A stretch of DNA of 10,426 bases from positions 1 through 10,426 of the forward strand of contig JAHISH010000117.1 of the NCBI GenBank assembly GCA_018818365.1, given 5' to 3'. Below are positions 1 through 5,844 of the stretch, piece by piece. Position 1 is the first letter of the stretch. The number at the start of each line of letters is the position of its first letter. The DNA is from Candidatus Omnitrophota bacterium. GTDB lineage: Bacteria; Omnitrophota; Gorgyraeia; Gygaellales; Profunditerraquicolaceae. The translations under genes were made by a program, and so were the position numbers. The notes under the pieces were generated by a model. The model was not told the origin of the DNA. It did no database searches and saw nothing but the letters and a program-made list of their open reading frames with translations.

Positions 1-823
1 AAATGACCGTATCGGTAGAAAATTTCTCCTGAGAATCGGAGATTACCGATTTTACCCTTCCCTTCTCGGTCTCGATCAGTACCGCCTGCGCATTGTACCG
101 GATATCAGAGCCGTTCTCTTTTATCTTCTCTGCGACAGCCTCCCAGAGGCGGCTGAATCCTCCCTGCACATAGGCGGTCGGCGAAGACAAGTACCCCTTG
201 AATACCAAAAGAAAATAGAGCGCAGAGAGTCTCTTGGGCGGCAATCCTAAAAACCTCCACAGGTCGGCAATAATCGAGCGTGCTTTCTGGTCGCGGATAG
301 AGCGCCTGATGAACTCATCGGCCGTCGCGCATGAAGCCTGCCACAATTGAGGGTAGATAAAAGGAGCCCCTACCGCACGTAGCCATAGAGAAAACGAAGA
401 ATCGGAGAAGGACTCAAATTGCCTATAAAATGCTTCCAGGGATCTATTAAAGGCATCAATGCGCGTTTTCTCATGCGGGAAGGATGAAACGAGCTGCTTC
501 AAAAAGTTCTTCAGATTAAAATCAAGGAGAAGGTTGTGCCCGGGATAGATCAGGCGCATGAAACTGGATAGTTCTATAAAGTTGATCTTGGAGCTTACCC
601 CGGACTCATCAAGAAAATTGCGTATCTCTCCTTCTACTCCAAGATTATCCACGCAGTGCAGGGACGACTCAAAACAAAACCCCTTACGCACAAAGGTAGT
701 AGCCAATCCTCCCGGGACAGACTGTTTTTCAAGAAGGAGGACTTTCTTTCCCCGCGAAGAAAGTTTTAGCGCGGCGAATAATCCGGCGCTTCCCGCTCCG
801 ATAATAACGGCATCGTATTTCAT
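1..823 (-). CDS. FAD-dependent CrtI / retinol-saturase-like oxidoreductase (3' part missing)
   Basis: This is the N-terminal 274 residues of a phytoene desaturase-family flavoprotein; the gene leaves the window at base 1. Residues 4-32 form the Rossmann FAD-binding fold: the GxGxxG motif is G9-A-G11-S-A-G14, and E32 ends the second strand (VLLLEK). A GG pair (38-39) and ATTF follow, as in CrtI-type enzymes. Residues 219-250 (YVQGGFSRLWEAV, then a strand and an alternating segment) match the usual second conserved block, where many family members have a PxGG element. Family members desaturate, isomerise or saturate polyenes, or oxidise other hydrophobic substrates; the substrate is not readable here. 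The ATG at 821-823 lies 9 bases after the stop of the upstream hydrolase gene, and its AGGA ribosome binding site overlaps that stop, so the two are probably co-transcribed. Confidence is high for the superfamily and low for the reaction. Confidence 0.87.
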   Translation of the reverse strand, partial: MKYDAVIIGAGSAGLFAALKLSSRGKKVLLLEKQSVPGGLATTFVRKGFCFESSLHCVDNLGVEGEIRNFLDESGVSSKINFIELSSFMRLIYPGHNLLLDFNLKNFLKQLVSSFPHEKTRIDAFNRSLEAFYRQFESFSDSSFSLWLRAVGAPFIYPQLWQASCATADEFIRRSIRDQKARSIIADLWRFLGLPPKRLSALYFLLVFKGYLSSPTAYVQGGFSRLWEAVAEKIKENGSDIRYNAQAVLIETEKGRVKSVISDSQEKFSTDTVI

Positions 824-832
824 CTGATATTC

Positions 833-1663
833 CTAAAGCCCTTGAAAAAAAGTGGCCATTTCCTGGGCAACCTTATCTTTTTCTTTATCGATCGTGATCA
901 TATGATAGCTGTCTTCGAGAATAACCAACTCCTTCTTCTCTGAGCCTATCCGGGTATAGACATAGCGGGCATTTTTGAGGCTGGTCATATCATCTTCCCG
1001 GGCATGAAAGATAATCACCGGTGCCTTTACCCCAGGCATCTCCTTGGTGACTACCTTGGTAAAGAGCCGGTGCTGATAAAGGCAGCTCATCGGAAAGAAC
1101 GGGCTGCCAAAAAGCAGTGATTTCTTATCAAACTCGCGCGCGCGCGCAGCCGTGTAGAAACGCTCGATGTCTTTTCTTAATTTCTCGTCTTTGAGGCCGT
1201 AGGGTGAGCTCTCGCGAATAAGCATGGTATTCCGGATAAAAGGAATATGCCATAACAACGGCATGAGGATACTCTTCTTAGGCACCGCCCAACCGTCGTA
1301 AAAAAAGGTCGGAGCCAACGCGCCTATTCCTTTAACCTTCTCAGGGAATACATGAGCCAGGTGTATTGCCATTAATGCGCCCATAGAGAGCCCTGCGGTA
1401 AAGACCGTCGTGTAGTCGCGGGTAAGTCTCTCTAAATCCTTTACGCACGCCTCCGTGATCTCCTGCCAAGTTACTTTCTTCAGTTCCTGGAGTGTCGTGC
1501 AATGGCGCGGCAGGACATTGCAGAGCACGGTAAAGCCTGCCTTGTGTAGGGCGCGTCCTAGATAATGCATCTCGGTAGGAGTGCCGGTAATTCCGTGGAT
1601 GAGCAAGACCGCCTTATTACCGCCCTGATAAAAGAAATTGTACTTGTGGGGATTGTTCTCCAT
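833..1663 (-). CDS. alpha/beta-hydrolase, carboxylesterase (Est30-like)
   Basis: This is a 276-residue serine hydrolase, a typical length for small bacterial carboxylesterases and monoacylglycerol lipases. The oxyanion-hole segment is LLIHGITGTP (20-29). The nucleophile elbow is G91-L-S93-M-G95, with Ser93 catalytic. The acid is probably Asp224 in AREDDM, and the base His254 in DSYHMITIDKEKD. That C-terminal block closely resembles what I recall of Geobacillus Est30 (ARHDEM ... GHVITLDQEKD). Residues 115-200 form the cap region. There is no signal peptide, so it is probably cytoplasmic. It would hydrolyse short or medium acyl esters, or possibly release an acyl chain from a carrier, given the nearby ketosynthase/ACP operon; the second role is inference. 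A good promoter lies only about 13 bases upstream of the ATG and no Shine-Dalgarno is visible, so the mRNA may be almost leaderless. Confidence 0.9.
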   Translation of the reverse strand: MENNPHKYNFFYQGGNKAVLLIHGITGTPTEMHYLGRALHKAGFTVLCNVLPRHCTTLQELKKVTWQEITEACVKDLERLTRDYTTVFTAGLSMGALMAIHLAHVFPEKVKGIGALAPTFFYDGWAVPKKSILMPLLWHIPFIRNTMLIRESSPYGLKDEKLRKDIERFYTAARAREFDKKSLLFGSPFFPMSCLYQHRLFTKVVTKEMPGVKAPVIIFHAREDDMTSLKNARYVYTRIGSEKKELVILEDSYHMITIDKEKDKVAQEMATFFQGL

Positions 1664-1675
1664 GTCGGTTATCTA

Positions 1676-1704
1676 ATTATACTCGAATCGCGAAGGAAAG
1701 TAAA
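1676..1704 (-). promoter_or_regulatory. sigma-70-like promoter of the hydrolase/CrtI-like pair
   Basis: Read on the minus strand, there is a perfect TATAAT (-10) at 1676-1681 and a TTTACT (-35, 4 of 6 consensus) at 1699-1704, separated by exactly 17 bases. Transcription would begin near 1669, leaving a leader of only about 5-6 bases before the ATG at 1663. No Shine-Dalgarno sequence precedes that ATG, which is consistent with leaderless or near-leaderless initiation. The promoter would let the hydrolase and oxidoreductase genes be expressed separately from the ketosynthase operon. Confidence 0.6.
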
Positions 1705-1711
1705 TTACGAA

Positions 1712-1729
1712 TTGCTAGATTTGCTAGAT
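1712..1729. repeat. perfect 9-bp tandem repeat upstream of the hydrolase promoter
   Basis: TTGCTAGAT occurs twice in direct tandem (1712-1720 and 1721-1729). It lies 7 bases upstream of the -35 box of the hydrolase promoter. The position suits an activator binding site, since repeats spaced near one helical turn can bind a dimer on one face. It could equally be a chance microduplication. Confidence 0.5.
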
Positions 1730-1752
1730 CACGTTGCGGAATTTTAAGAAGC

Positions 1753-1925
1753 TTGTGCGGTTTGATGAAGCGTGCATTAGAAAATTTTTGGCATTTTGCT
1801 CTGGTAAGGCGTCTGCGAGGAGTTACATCGAACGAAAGAGAGCTTATTCTGCGTAAGTCTTATAGCGAAAGCGAGAGGTAAACCGAAGCAGACGGCAAAA
1901 ATTTTCAGCACGCGGAAGCAAAACG
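1753..1925. repeat. 173-bp imperfect palindromic intergenic repeat, copy A
   Basis: This aligns without gaps to 7611-7783, with 137 of 173 positions identical by hand count. The element can fold on itself along its length: GCGTGC (1770-1775) pairs with GCACGC (1908-1913); the 11-mer starting at 1780 pairs exactly with 1896-1906; GTCTGC (1811-1816) pairs with GCAGAC (1888-1893); TTAC (1823-1826) pairs with GTAA (1878-1881). Within these lie a CTTA/TAAG hairpin (1843-1857) and a GC-GAAA-GC tetraloop hairpin (1865-1872). Differences from copy B fall mostly in predicted loops (1793-1810 and 1827-1852). It lies between the end of the fabF-like gene and the hydrolase promoter. It could be a structured RNA or an ERIC-like palindromic element; the strand is undecided because the fold is near symmetric. 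Confidence 0.85.
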
Positions 1926-1972
1926 AACAAGCAAAATTCAAGGCTAATTCTATCAAAATAGGTTTTTTGAAT

Positions 1973-3184
1973 TCAAAACTTGCGCAGGACCAGGCAGGCG
2001 TTATTGCCGCCAAAGGCTGAGGAATTATTGAGGGCCACCGTCACCTCTGCGCGGCGAGAAGCATTCGGCACGCAATCGATATCGCAGTCCGGATCAGGGG
2101 TTTCGAAGTTTATGGTCGCGGGTATTTGCCCGTATTTAATACTCAAACAACAGCTCACCGCTTCGATCGCGGAAGCAGCGCCCATCGTATGGCCCAACAT
2201 GGATTTAATGGAGCTGGTTGGCAACGACTGAGCGTGCGCTCCGAAGACTTCCTTAATCGCCTGCGCTTCGGCTTTATCATTGGCAGGTGTGCCGGTTCCG
2301 TGGGCACTGATATACTCTACGTCCTCACGAGAGACCTCGCTTGCATAGAGCGCCTTCGCCATCGCCTTCGCCATCCCTCGCGCATCAGGGGCAGTCATAT
2401 GTGAGGCATCGCAACTTAAGCCGTATCCTAAAACCTCGGCATAGATTTCTGCGTTTCTTTTCAAAGCGCTCTCTAAAGTCTCCAAGACTACTATACCTGC
2501 GCCTTCCCCGACCATCATCCCTTTACGATTCTTATCGAAAGGCTGGCATTTATCCGGTGCGACTGCCAAAAGGCGATTAAAACCGATAAAGGCAATACGC
2601 GAAAACGCATCCGCGCCTCCCGCAAGCATAATATCTGCCTGGCCTGTCTGTAAAAGGTCATACGCATATCCGATCGCATAATTTCCCGCGGCGCAGGCAG
2701 TAGGAATAACAAGATTAGGCCCTTCTATACCCAACTCTTGCGCTATATTCGATGCCAAGACATAACAGGGATACCGCACGATCATTGCAGGATCGATCGC
2801 ATCTTCTCCTTCGGTGACCCACGAATGATTGATCTTCTCAAGGATCTGCGATTCTCCCATGGTCGTGCCCATGATCACGCCGACGGTATAGCGTAATAAT
2901 TCTTCTTGTAATAACCCGGCATCATCCAGGCTTAAGCGCGCGGCAGCAATACCAAGGCACGATGCGCGGCCCAGGCGCTCCACGCCAGGAGCGGGAATAA
3001 AATCCTGCGCCCTGAAATCCTTCACTTCTCCTGCCAGATGGCGTGAGAACGCAGAGGTATCAAATGAACTTACCGGAGTAATCCCTGAGGTCCCGTTAAG
3101 AAGTGCCTTCCAAAACGCCTCTTCTCCGATGCCGATAGAGGAGACTACTCCTAATCCGGTAATAACCACACGTCTCTCATCCAT
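1973..3184 (-). CDS. fabF: beta-ketoacyl-ACP synthase II-like ketosynthase (FabF family), catalytic
   Basis: This is a 403-residue thiolase-fold condensing enzyme, close to the usual FabF length of about 410. It carries out decarboxylative Claisen condensation of malonyl-ACP with an acyl chain. All catalytic residues are visible: Cys164 in PTACAAG, His295 in SAHGTGTPAND, Lys327 and His332 in SSIKSMLGHTMGA. The C-terminal glycine loop FGGNNA (391-396) is also intact. It is the last gene of the operon, 2 bases after the fabZ stop, with an AAGGA ribosome binding site overlapping the end of fabZ. With the catalytically dead homologue at 4618-5844 it probably forms a KS/CLF-type heterodimer; this is inference from gene content. 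It could also be an ordinary FabF homodimer, but the cluster makes a dedicated pathway more likely. Confidence 0.95.
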   Translation of the reverse strand: MDERRVVITGLGVVSSIGIGEEAFWKALLNGTSGITPVSSFDTSAFSRHLAGEVKDFRAQDFIPAPGVERLGRASCLGIAAARLSLDDAGLLQEELLRYTVGVIMGTTMGESQILEKINHSWVTEGEDAIDPAMIVRYPCYVLASNIAQELGIEGPNLVIPTACAAGNYAIGYAYDLLQTGQADIMLAGGADAFSRIAFIGFNRLLAVAPDKCQPFDKNRKGMMVGEGAGIVVLETLESALKRNAEIYAEVLGYGLSCDASHMTAPDARGMAKAMAKALYASEVSREDVEYISAHGTGTPANDKAEAQAIKEVFGAHAQSLPTSSIKSMLGHTMGAASAIEAVSCCLSIKYGQIPATINFETPDPDCDIDCVPNASRRAEVTVALNNSSAFGGNNACLVLRKF

Positions 3185-3186
3185 AC

Positions 3187-3618
3187 TTATCCTTCTTTAA
3201 TACTAAGGCTAATCTCTCCAAGCGCGACTTCTTTATCCTCAACGCAGGCGCGCACACTGACGATGGCCGCGCCAGAGACTAATTTAATCGGCTCGACAGT
3301 AATCATCAACCGGTCTCCGGGCACCACCGGATGACGAAATCGTATTTTGACACTCCCCAGATAATAGCTTTTTTTCTTAGGGTTCTCCTCGTCTTCCTCT
3401 GCGACCAGGACAATCGATGCCTGCGCCATAGCTTCAATGATCAACACCCCGGGCATAACAGGAGCCCCCGGGAAGTGCCCCGCGAAAAACGGCTCATTGA
3501 TAGTGACGTTCTTTACCGCCACTACTTTCTTTTTCGGTATGCACTCAAGGACCGTATCGATAAGTAAAAACGGATACCGTTGCGGCAAAAGCCGCTGAAT
3601 AGCTTCGTTATTAAGCAT
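3187..3618 (-). CDS. fabZ: 3-hydroxyacyl-ACP dehydratase, FabZ-type hotdog protein
   Basis: This is a 143-residue single hotdog-fold dehydratase, the normal FabZ length. LLPQRYPFLLIDTV (10-23) is the family's N-terminal signature. FFAGHFPGAPVMPGVLIIEAMAQ (43-65 region) carries the catalytic His48 and Glu62. It removes water from 3-hydroxyacyl-ACP to give the trans-2-enoyl-ACP. The reading frame extends 37 codons further upstream, but that stretch lies inside the ACP gene in another frame and has an unrelated basic composition. I chose the ATG at 3616-3618 because AAGGAG sits 7 bases before it and FabZ homology begins there. The start overlaps the ACP stop by 8 bases (ATGCTTAA), which implies translational coupling. 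Confidence 0.95.
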   Translation of the reverse strand: MLNNEAIQRLLPQRYPFLLIDTVLECIPKKKVVAVKNVTINEPFFAGHFPGAPVMPGVLIIEAMAQASIVLVAEEDEENPKKKSYYLGSVKIRFRHPVVPGDRLMITVEPIKLVSGAAIVSVRACVEDKEVALGEISLSIKEG

Positions 3619-3868
3619 CTGCGGGCTCCTTTCTCCCCAGAAACTCCTGGGCAATGGCGACGGTCTCGCGTAAGGTCGTGATTTGCGGAAGTTTCTCTTC
3701 GGGGATTGTGATCCGGTACTTTTTTTCAAGGGCAGTCAATATCTCCAAGGCCATCATCGAATCTACCCCCAAATCCTCATAGAATTTTGCATCAAGGGTT
3801 ATCTCCGCGGGATCCTTTTCTATGATCTCTGCGATAATTGTTAGAATTTCTTCTTCGATATTCCGCAT
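3611..3868 (-). CDS. acyl carrier protein
   Basis: This is an 85-residue acidic four-helix carrier protein. The 4'-phosphopantetheine attachment site is Ser37 in GVDSMMALEI, the standard DSL/DSM motif at the start of helix II. Other ACP marks are DAKFYEDLGVDS (26-37) and EKKYRITIPEE (48-58). It carries the growing acyl or polyketide chain between the ketosynthase, ketoreductase and dehydratase encoded on either side. GGGAG precedes the ATG by about 8 bases, and the gene starts 13 bases after the fabG stop. It is probably dedicated to this cluster rather than the housekeeping AcpP, because it sits in an operon with a KS/CLF pair; that is inference, so I give no acpP symbol. Confidence 0.95.
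   Translation of the reverse strand: MRNIEEEILTIIAEIIEKDPAEITLDAKFYEDLGVDSMMALEILTALEKKYRITIPEEKLPQITTLRETVAIAQEFLGRKEPADA
3626..3631 (-). promoter_or_regulatory. ribosome binding site that decides the fabZ start
   Basis: On the minus strand AAGGAG occupies 3626-3631, 7 bases before the ATG at 3618 and inside the 3' end of the ACP gene. It supports the 143-residue FabZ over the 180-codon open frame starting at 3729. Confidence 0.75.
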
Positions 3869-3881
3869 AAAAGATACTCCC

Positions 3882-4628
3882 TTATACTATCGACAATCCT
3901 CCGTCTAAGACGATCGTCTGCCCGGTAATAAAGCCTGCTGATTCAGAGAGGAGGAATCTGACTGTGGCGGCAACCTCCTCTGCCTTTCCAAACCTGCCCA
4001 GCGGGATTCTTTTCTTAAGCGCTTCCTTGTATTCTTCTTTAAGATGTGCCACCATATCGGTCTCGATAAGCCCGGGAGCTACCGCATTCACCCTGATATT
4101 GTACGCGGCGACCTCACGGGCCAGCGCCTTGGTAAACCCGATAAGGCCCGCCTTTGCCGCGGCATAATTAGTCTGGCGCGGTAATCCGATAAGCCCGGTC
4201 ACTGAGGTAATGGTAACGATATTGCCTTGTCTCTGTTTTAAGAAAGTGACAATCGCATGACGTGTCACATTAAAGGCGCCGTTCAGGTTAGTATCGATAA
4301 CCTCATGCCAATCCTCCTGGGTCATCATCATCAAGGCCTTATCCCTGGTGATGCCGGCATTATTTACCACTATATCCAACCGCCCGAAATGAGACTTCGC
4401 CGTTTCAACCAATTCCTTCGACTTTTCAAAGTCGCGCACATCCAGCTGCAAAGCACGCGCCTTTCCGCCTAACTTCTCGATTTCCTGCGCCAGGCTTTCG
4501 GCAGCCTCGGTATTCTTCAAATAGGAGAAACAGATATCCGCGCCTTCGCGCGCAAGCATCAAAGCTATTGCGTGGCCTATTCCGCGTGTTCCTCCGGTAA
4601 CGATGGCAACCTTATCTTTACACTGCAT
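3882..4628 (-). CDS. fabG: 3-oxoacyl-ACP reductase, FabG-type SDR
   Basis: This is a 248-residue classical short-chain dehydrogenase, the exact family length. It reduces 3-oxoacyl-ACP to 3-hydroxyacyl-ACP, normally with NADPH. The cofactor motif is TGGTRGIG (11-18) and the structural motif NNAG is at 89-92. The catalytic tetrad is Asn114, Ser142, Tyr155 and Lys159 (YAAAK). The C-terminal LDGG (241-244) follows ITGQ, as in FabG. The start at 4628 overlaps the end of the upstream ketosynthase-like gene by 11 bases. No strong Shine-Dalgarno is visible before it, so its translation may depend on coupling. Other SDR ketoreductases share these motifs; the neighbours make the acyl-ACP substrate very likely. 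Confidence 0.95.
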   Translation of the reverse strand: MQCKDKVAIVTGGTRGIGHAIALMLAREGADICFSYLKNTEAAESLAQEIEKLGGKARALQLDVRDFEKSKELVETAKSHFGRLDIVVNNAGITRDKALMMMTQEDWHEVIDTNLNGAFNVTRHAIVTFLKQRQGNIVTITSVTGLIGLPRQTNYAAAKAGLIGFTKALAREVAAYNIRVNAVAPGLIETDMVAHLKEEYKEALKKRIPLGRFGKAEEVAATVRFLLSESAGFITGQTIVLDGGLSIV

Positions 4629-5844
4629 ATCTACTTACTACCGTACTGGCAGCTCTTGAATCAAAATTCAAGGAATCAACCAGGATATGTTCTAATTTCC
4701 GGCTTCGCGCGCTATCGATAACTATCGGAAGCTGGCACTCCGGGTCTTCCTGCTGATAATTAAGGGTCGCAGGGATCTTTTGTTGTATTAAAGAAGCGCA
4801 TGCCGCGGCAACCTGTAACATCCCCGCGGCGCTAAAGGTCTCTCCGATGACTGATTTTAATGCGGTCACGCAGGTGCGAGAAATTGCTTCGCCAAAGACC
4901 TGGCGTAGCGCCGAAGCTTCTTTTATATCGGCTGCAACGCTAGAATTGGCTGCAGCAAAAACCCCGTCGATATTCTCCGCAGCCACGTGCGCTTCTGCAA
5001 AGGCCTTTTGCATAGCGGCACTCAGGCTCTTCTCCCCAAATCCCATCCCATTTCCTGAAACCTCCGCGTATATCTGGCCCTGACGATGCTGCGCGTCCTC
5101 AACCTTCTCCAACAATAATACACATGCCCCTTCTCCTAAGACCACGCCGTTACGGCGCAGGTCAAAGGGGAAGCTTGTCTCCGGAGCTTCTTGGCTCTTC
5201 CTGGCAAGGCACCCTTGTTTATAGAACCCCAGGAAGATATGCGGGCAGAACTCCTCTACCCCTCCGACTAAGACTGCCTTAGCTCTATTGCGTCGAAGGA
5301 ACTCGCACGCATAGGCAAGACCATCAAGCGAGGCATTGGCGCCGGTGGCAATCGTAGTATTAAAACCTTTAATATTGAATTTAATGGATACGTGGCTGGA
5401 CGGTGAATTGATCACCGTATTGGGGAAGAGTGCGGGGTTGACATACTGCGGCCCTTCCCGTAACGCCTCTTTATCGAACTCGCATATGCTCGGTAAGCTT
5501 CCGAACGTACTTCCCACCACCACTCCCACATCGTGGGTATTCTCTTCGGTCACCGTGAATCCGGCATCATCCAGCGCCAGTTTCGCCGTCGAGGTAATAA
5601 GCTTCGTGCTTCGATCCAAGGTGCGCAATCCCTTCTGCCCTAAGAATACCGTCGGATCGAAATCTTTAATTTCTGCCGCGGTCTTACTCTCATAGGCGCA
5701 GGCATCAAAAGAAGCGATCGGACCGATACCGCTATGCCCCTGCATTATCGCGTTAAAGAATGCGTCCTTGCCGATACCGTTTGAGGCAATGGCCCCGATC
5801 CCGGTAATAACGATCTTTTGCGTTTCTCTGTGTAGTTTTACCAT
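4618..5844 (-). CDS. ketosynthase homologue lacking the catalytic triad (chain-length-factor-like)
   Basis: This 408-residue protein has the full FabF fold, with an N-terminal IVITGIGAIASNG, FPFDLRRNGVVLGEGA in the middle and ALKSVIGETFSAAG near the end. Aligned to the fabF-like neighbour, the active-site Cys is Ala169 (ATGANAS in place of PTACAAG), the first His is Ala298, and the second His is Glu335. Only Lys330 is kept. The C-terminal FGGNNA loop is also replaced. In type II polyketide and aryl-polyene systems such a dead partner (CLF, KS-beta) pairs with a live ketosynthase and helps set chain length; classical CLFs usually carry Gln in place of Cys. The start overlaps the stop of the DUF362 gene by one base (TAATG) with GGAAG upstream. 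The whole frame is open and well conserved outside the catalytic sites, so it is not a decaying pseudogene. Confidence 0.88.
   Translation of the reverse strand: MVKLHRETQKIVITGIGAIASNGIGKDAFFNAIMQGHSGIGPIASFDACAYESKTAAEIKDFDPTVFLGQKGLRTLDRSTKLITSTAKLALDDAGFTVTEENTHDVGVVVGSTFGSLPSICEFDKEALREGPQYVNPALFPNTVINSPSSHVSIKFNIKGFNTTIATGANASLDGLAYACEFLRRNRAKAVLVGGVEEFCPHIFLGFYKQGCLARKSQEAPETSFPFDLRRNGVVLGEGACVLLLEKVEDAQHRQGQIYAEVSGNGMGFGEKSLSAAMQKAFAEAHVAAENIDGVFAAANSSVAADIKEASALRQVFGEAISRTCVTALKSVIGETFSAAGMLQVAAACASLIQQKIPATLNYQQEDPECQLPIVIDSARSRKLEHILVDSLNFDSRAASTVVSRYAV

Larger units (their letters stand above)
1664..1972. other. intergenic gap between fabF-like gene and hydrolase gene
   Basis: This 309-bp stretch has no convincing gene. 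From the hydrolase side it contains a sigma-70-like promoter (1676-1704), a perfect 9-bp tandem repeat (1712-1729), the 173-bp palindromic repeat copy A (1753-1925), and an AT-rich stretch whose AATTCAA/TTGAATT inverted repeat (1935-1941 and 1967-1973) touches the fabF stop codon. A possible 78-codon reading frame on the minus strand (1777-2013) runs through the repeat and into fabF in another frame. It looks spurious, because copy B has no equivalent frame. Confidence 0.75.

Noticed and set aside
558..827. An 89-codon plus-strand open frame
   Set aside because: It is antisense to the CrtI-like gene, whose Rossmann motif is unmistakable on the other strand.
1753..1925. Interpreting the repeat as a CRISPR array, tRNA or IS with a transposase
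   Set aside because: There are no regularly spaced short repeats, no cloverleaf or anticodon arm, and no transposase in or near either copy.
1777..2013. A 78-codon minus-strand open frame across repeat copy A
   Set aside because: It runs into fabF in another frame, has no family resemblance, and repeat copy B has no matching open frame.
3619..3729. A 37-codon N-terminal extension of the FabZ reading frame
   Set aside because: It overlaps the ACP coding sequence, has Arg/Pro/Ser-rich content unlike FabZ, and a good AAGGAG site marks the internal ATG at 3618.
4618..5844. Reading the catalytically dead ketosynthase as a pseudogene
   Set aside because: The frame is full length, translationally coupled on both sides and conserved outside the active site, which fits a CLF-like partner better than decay.
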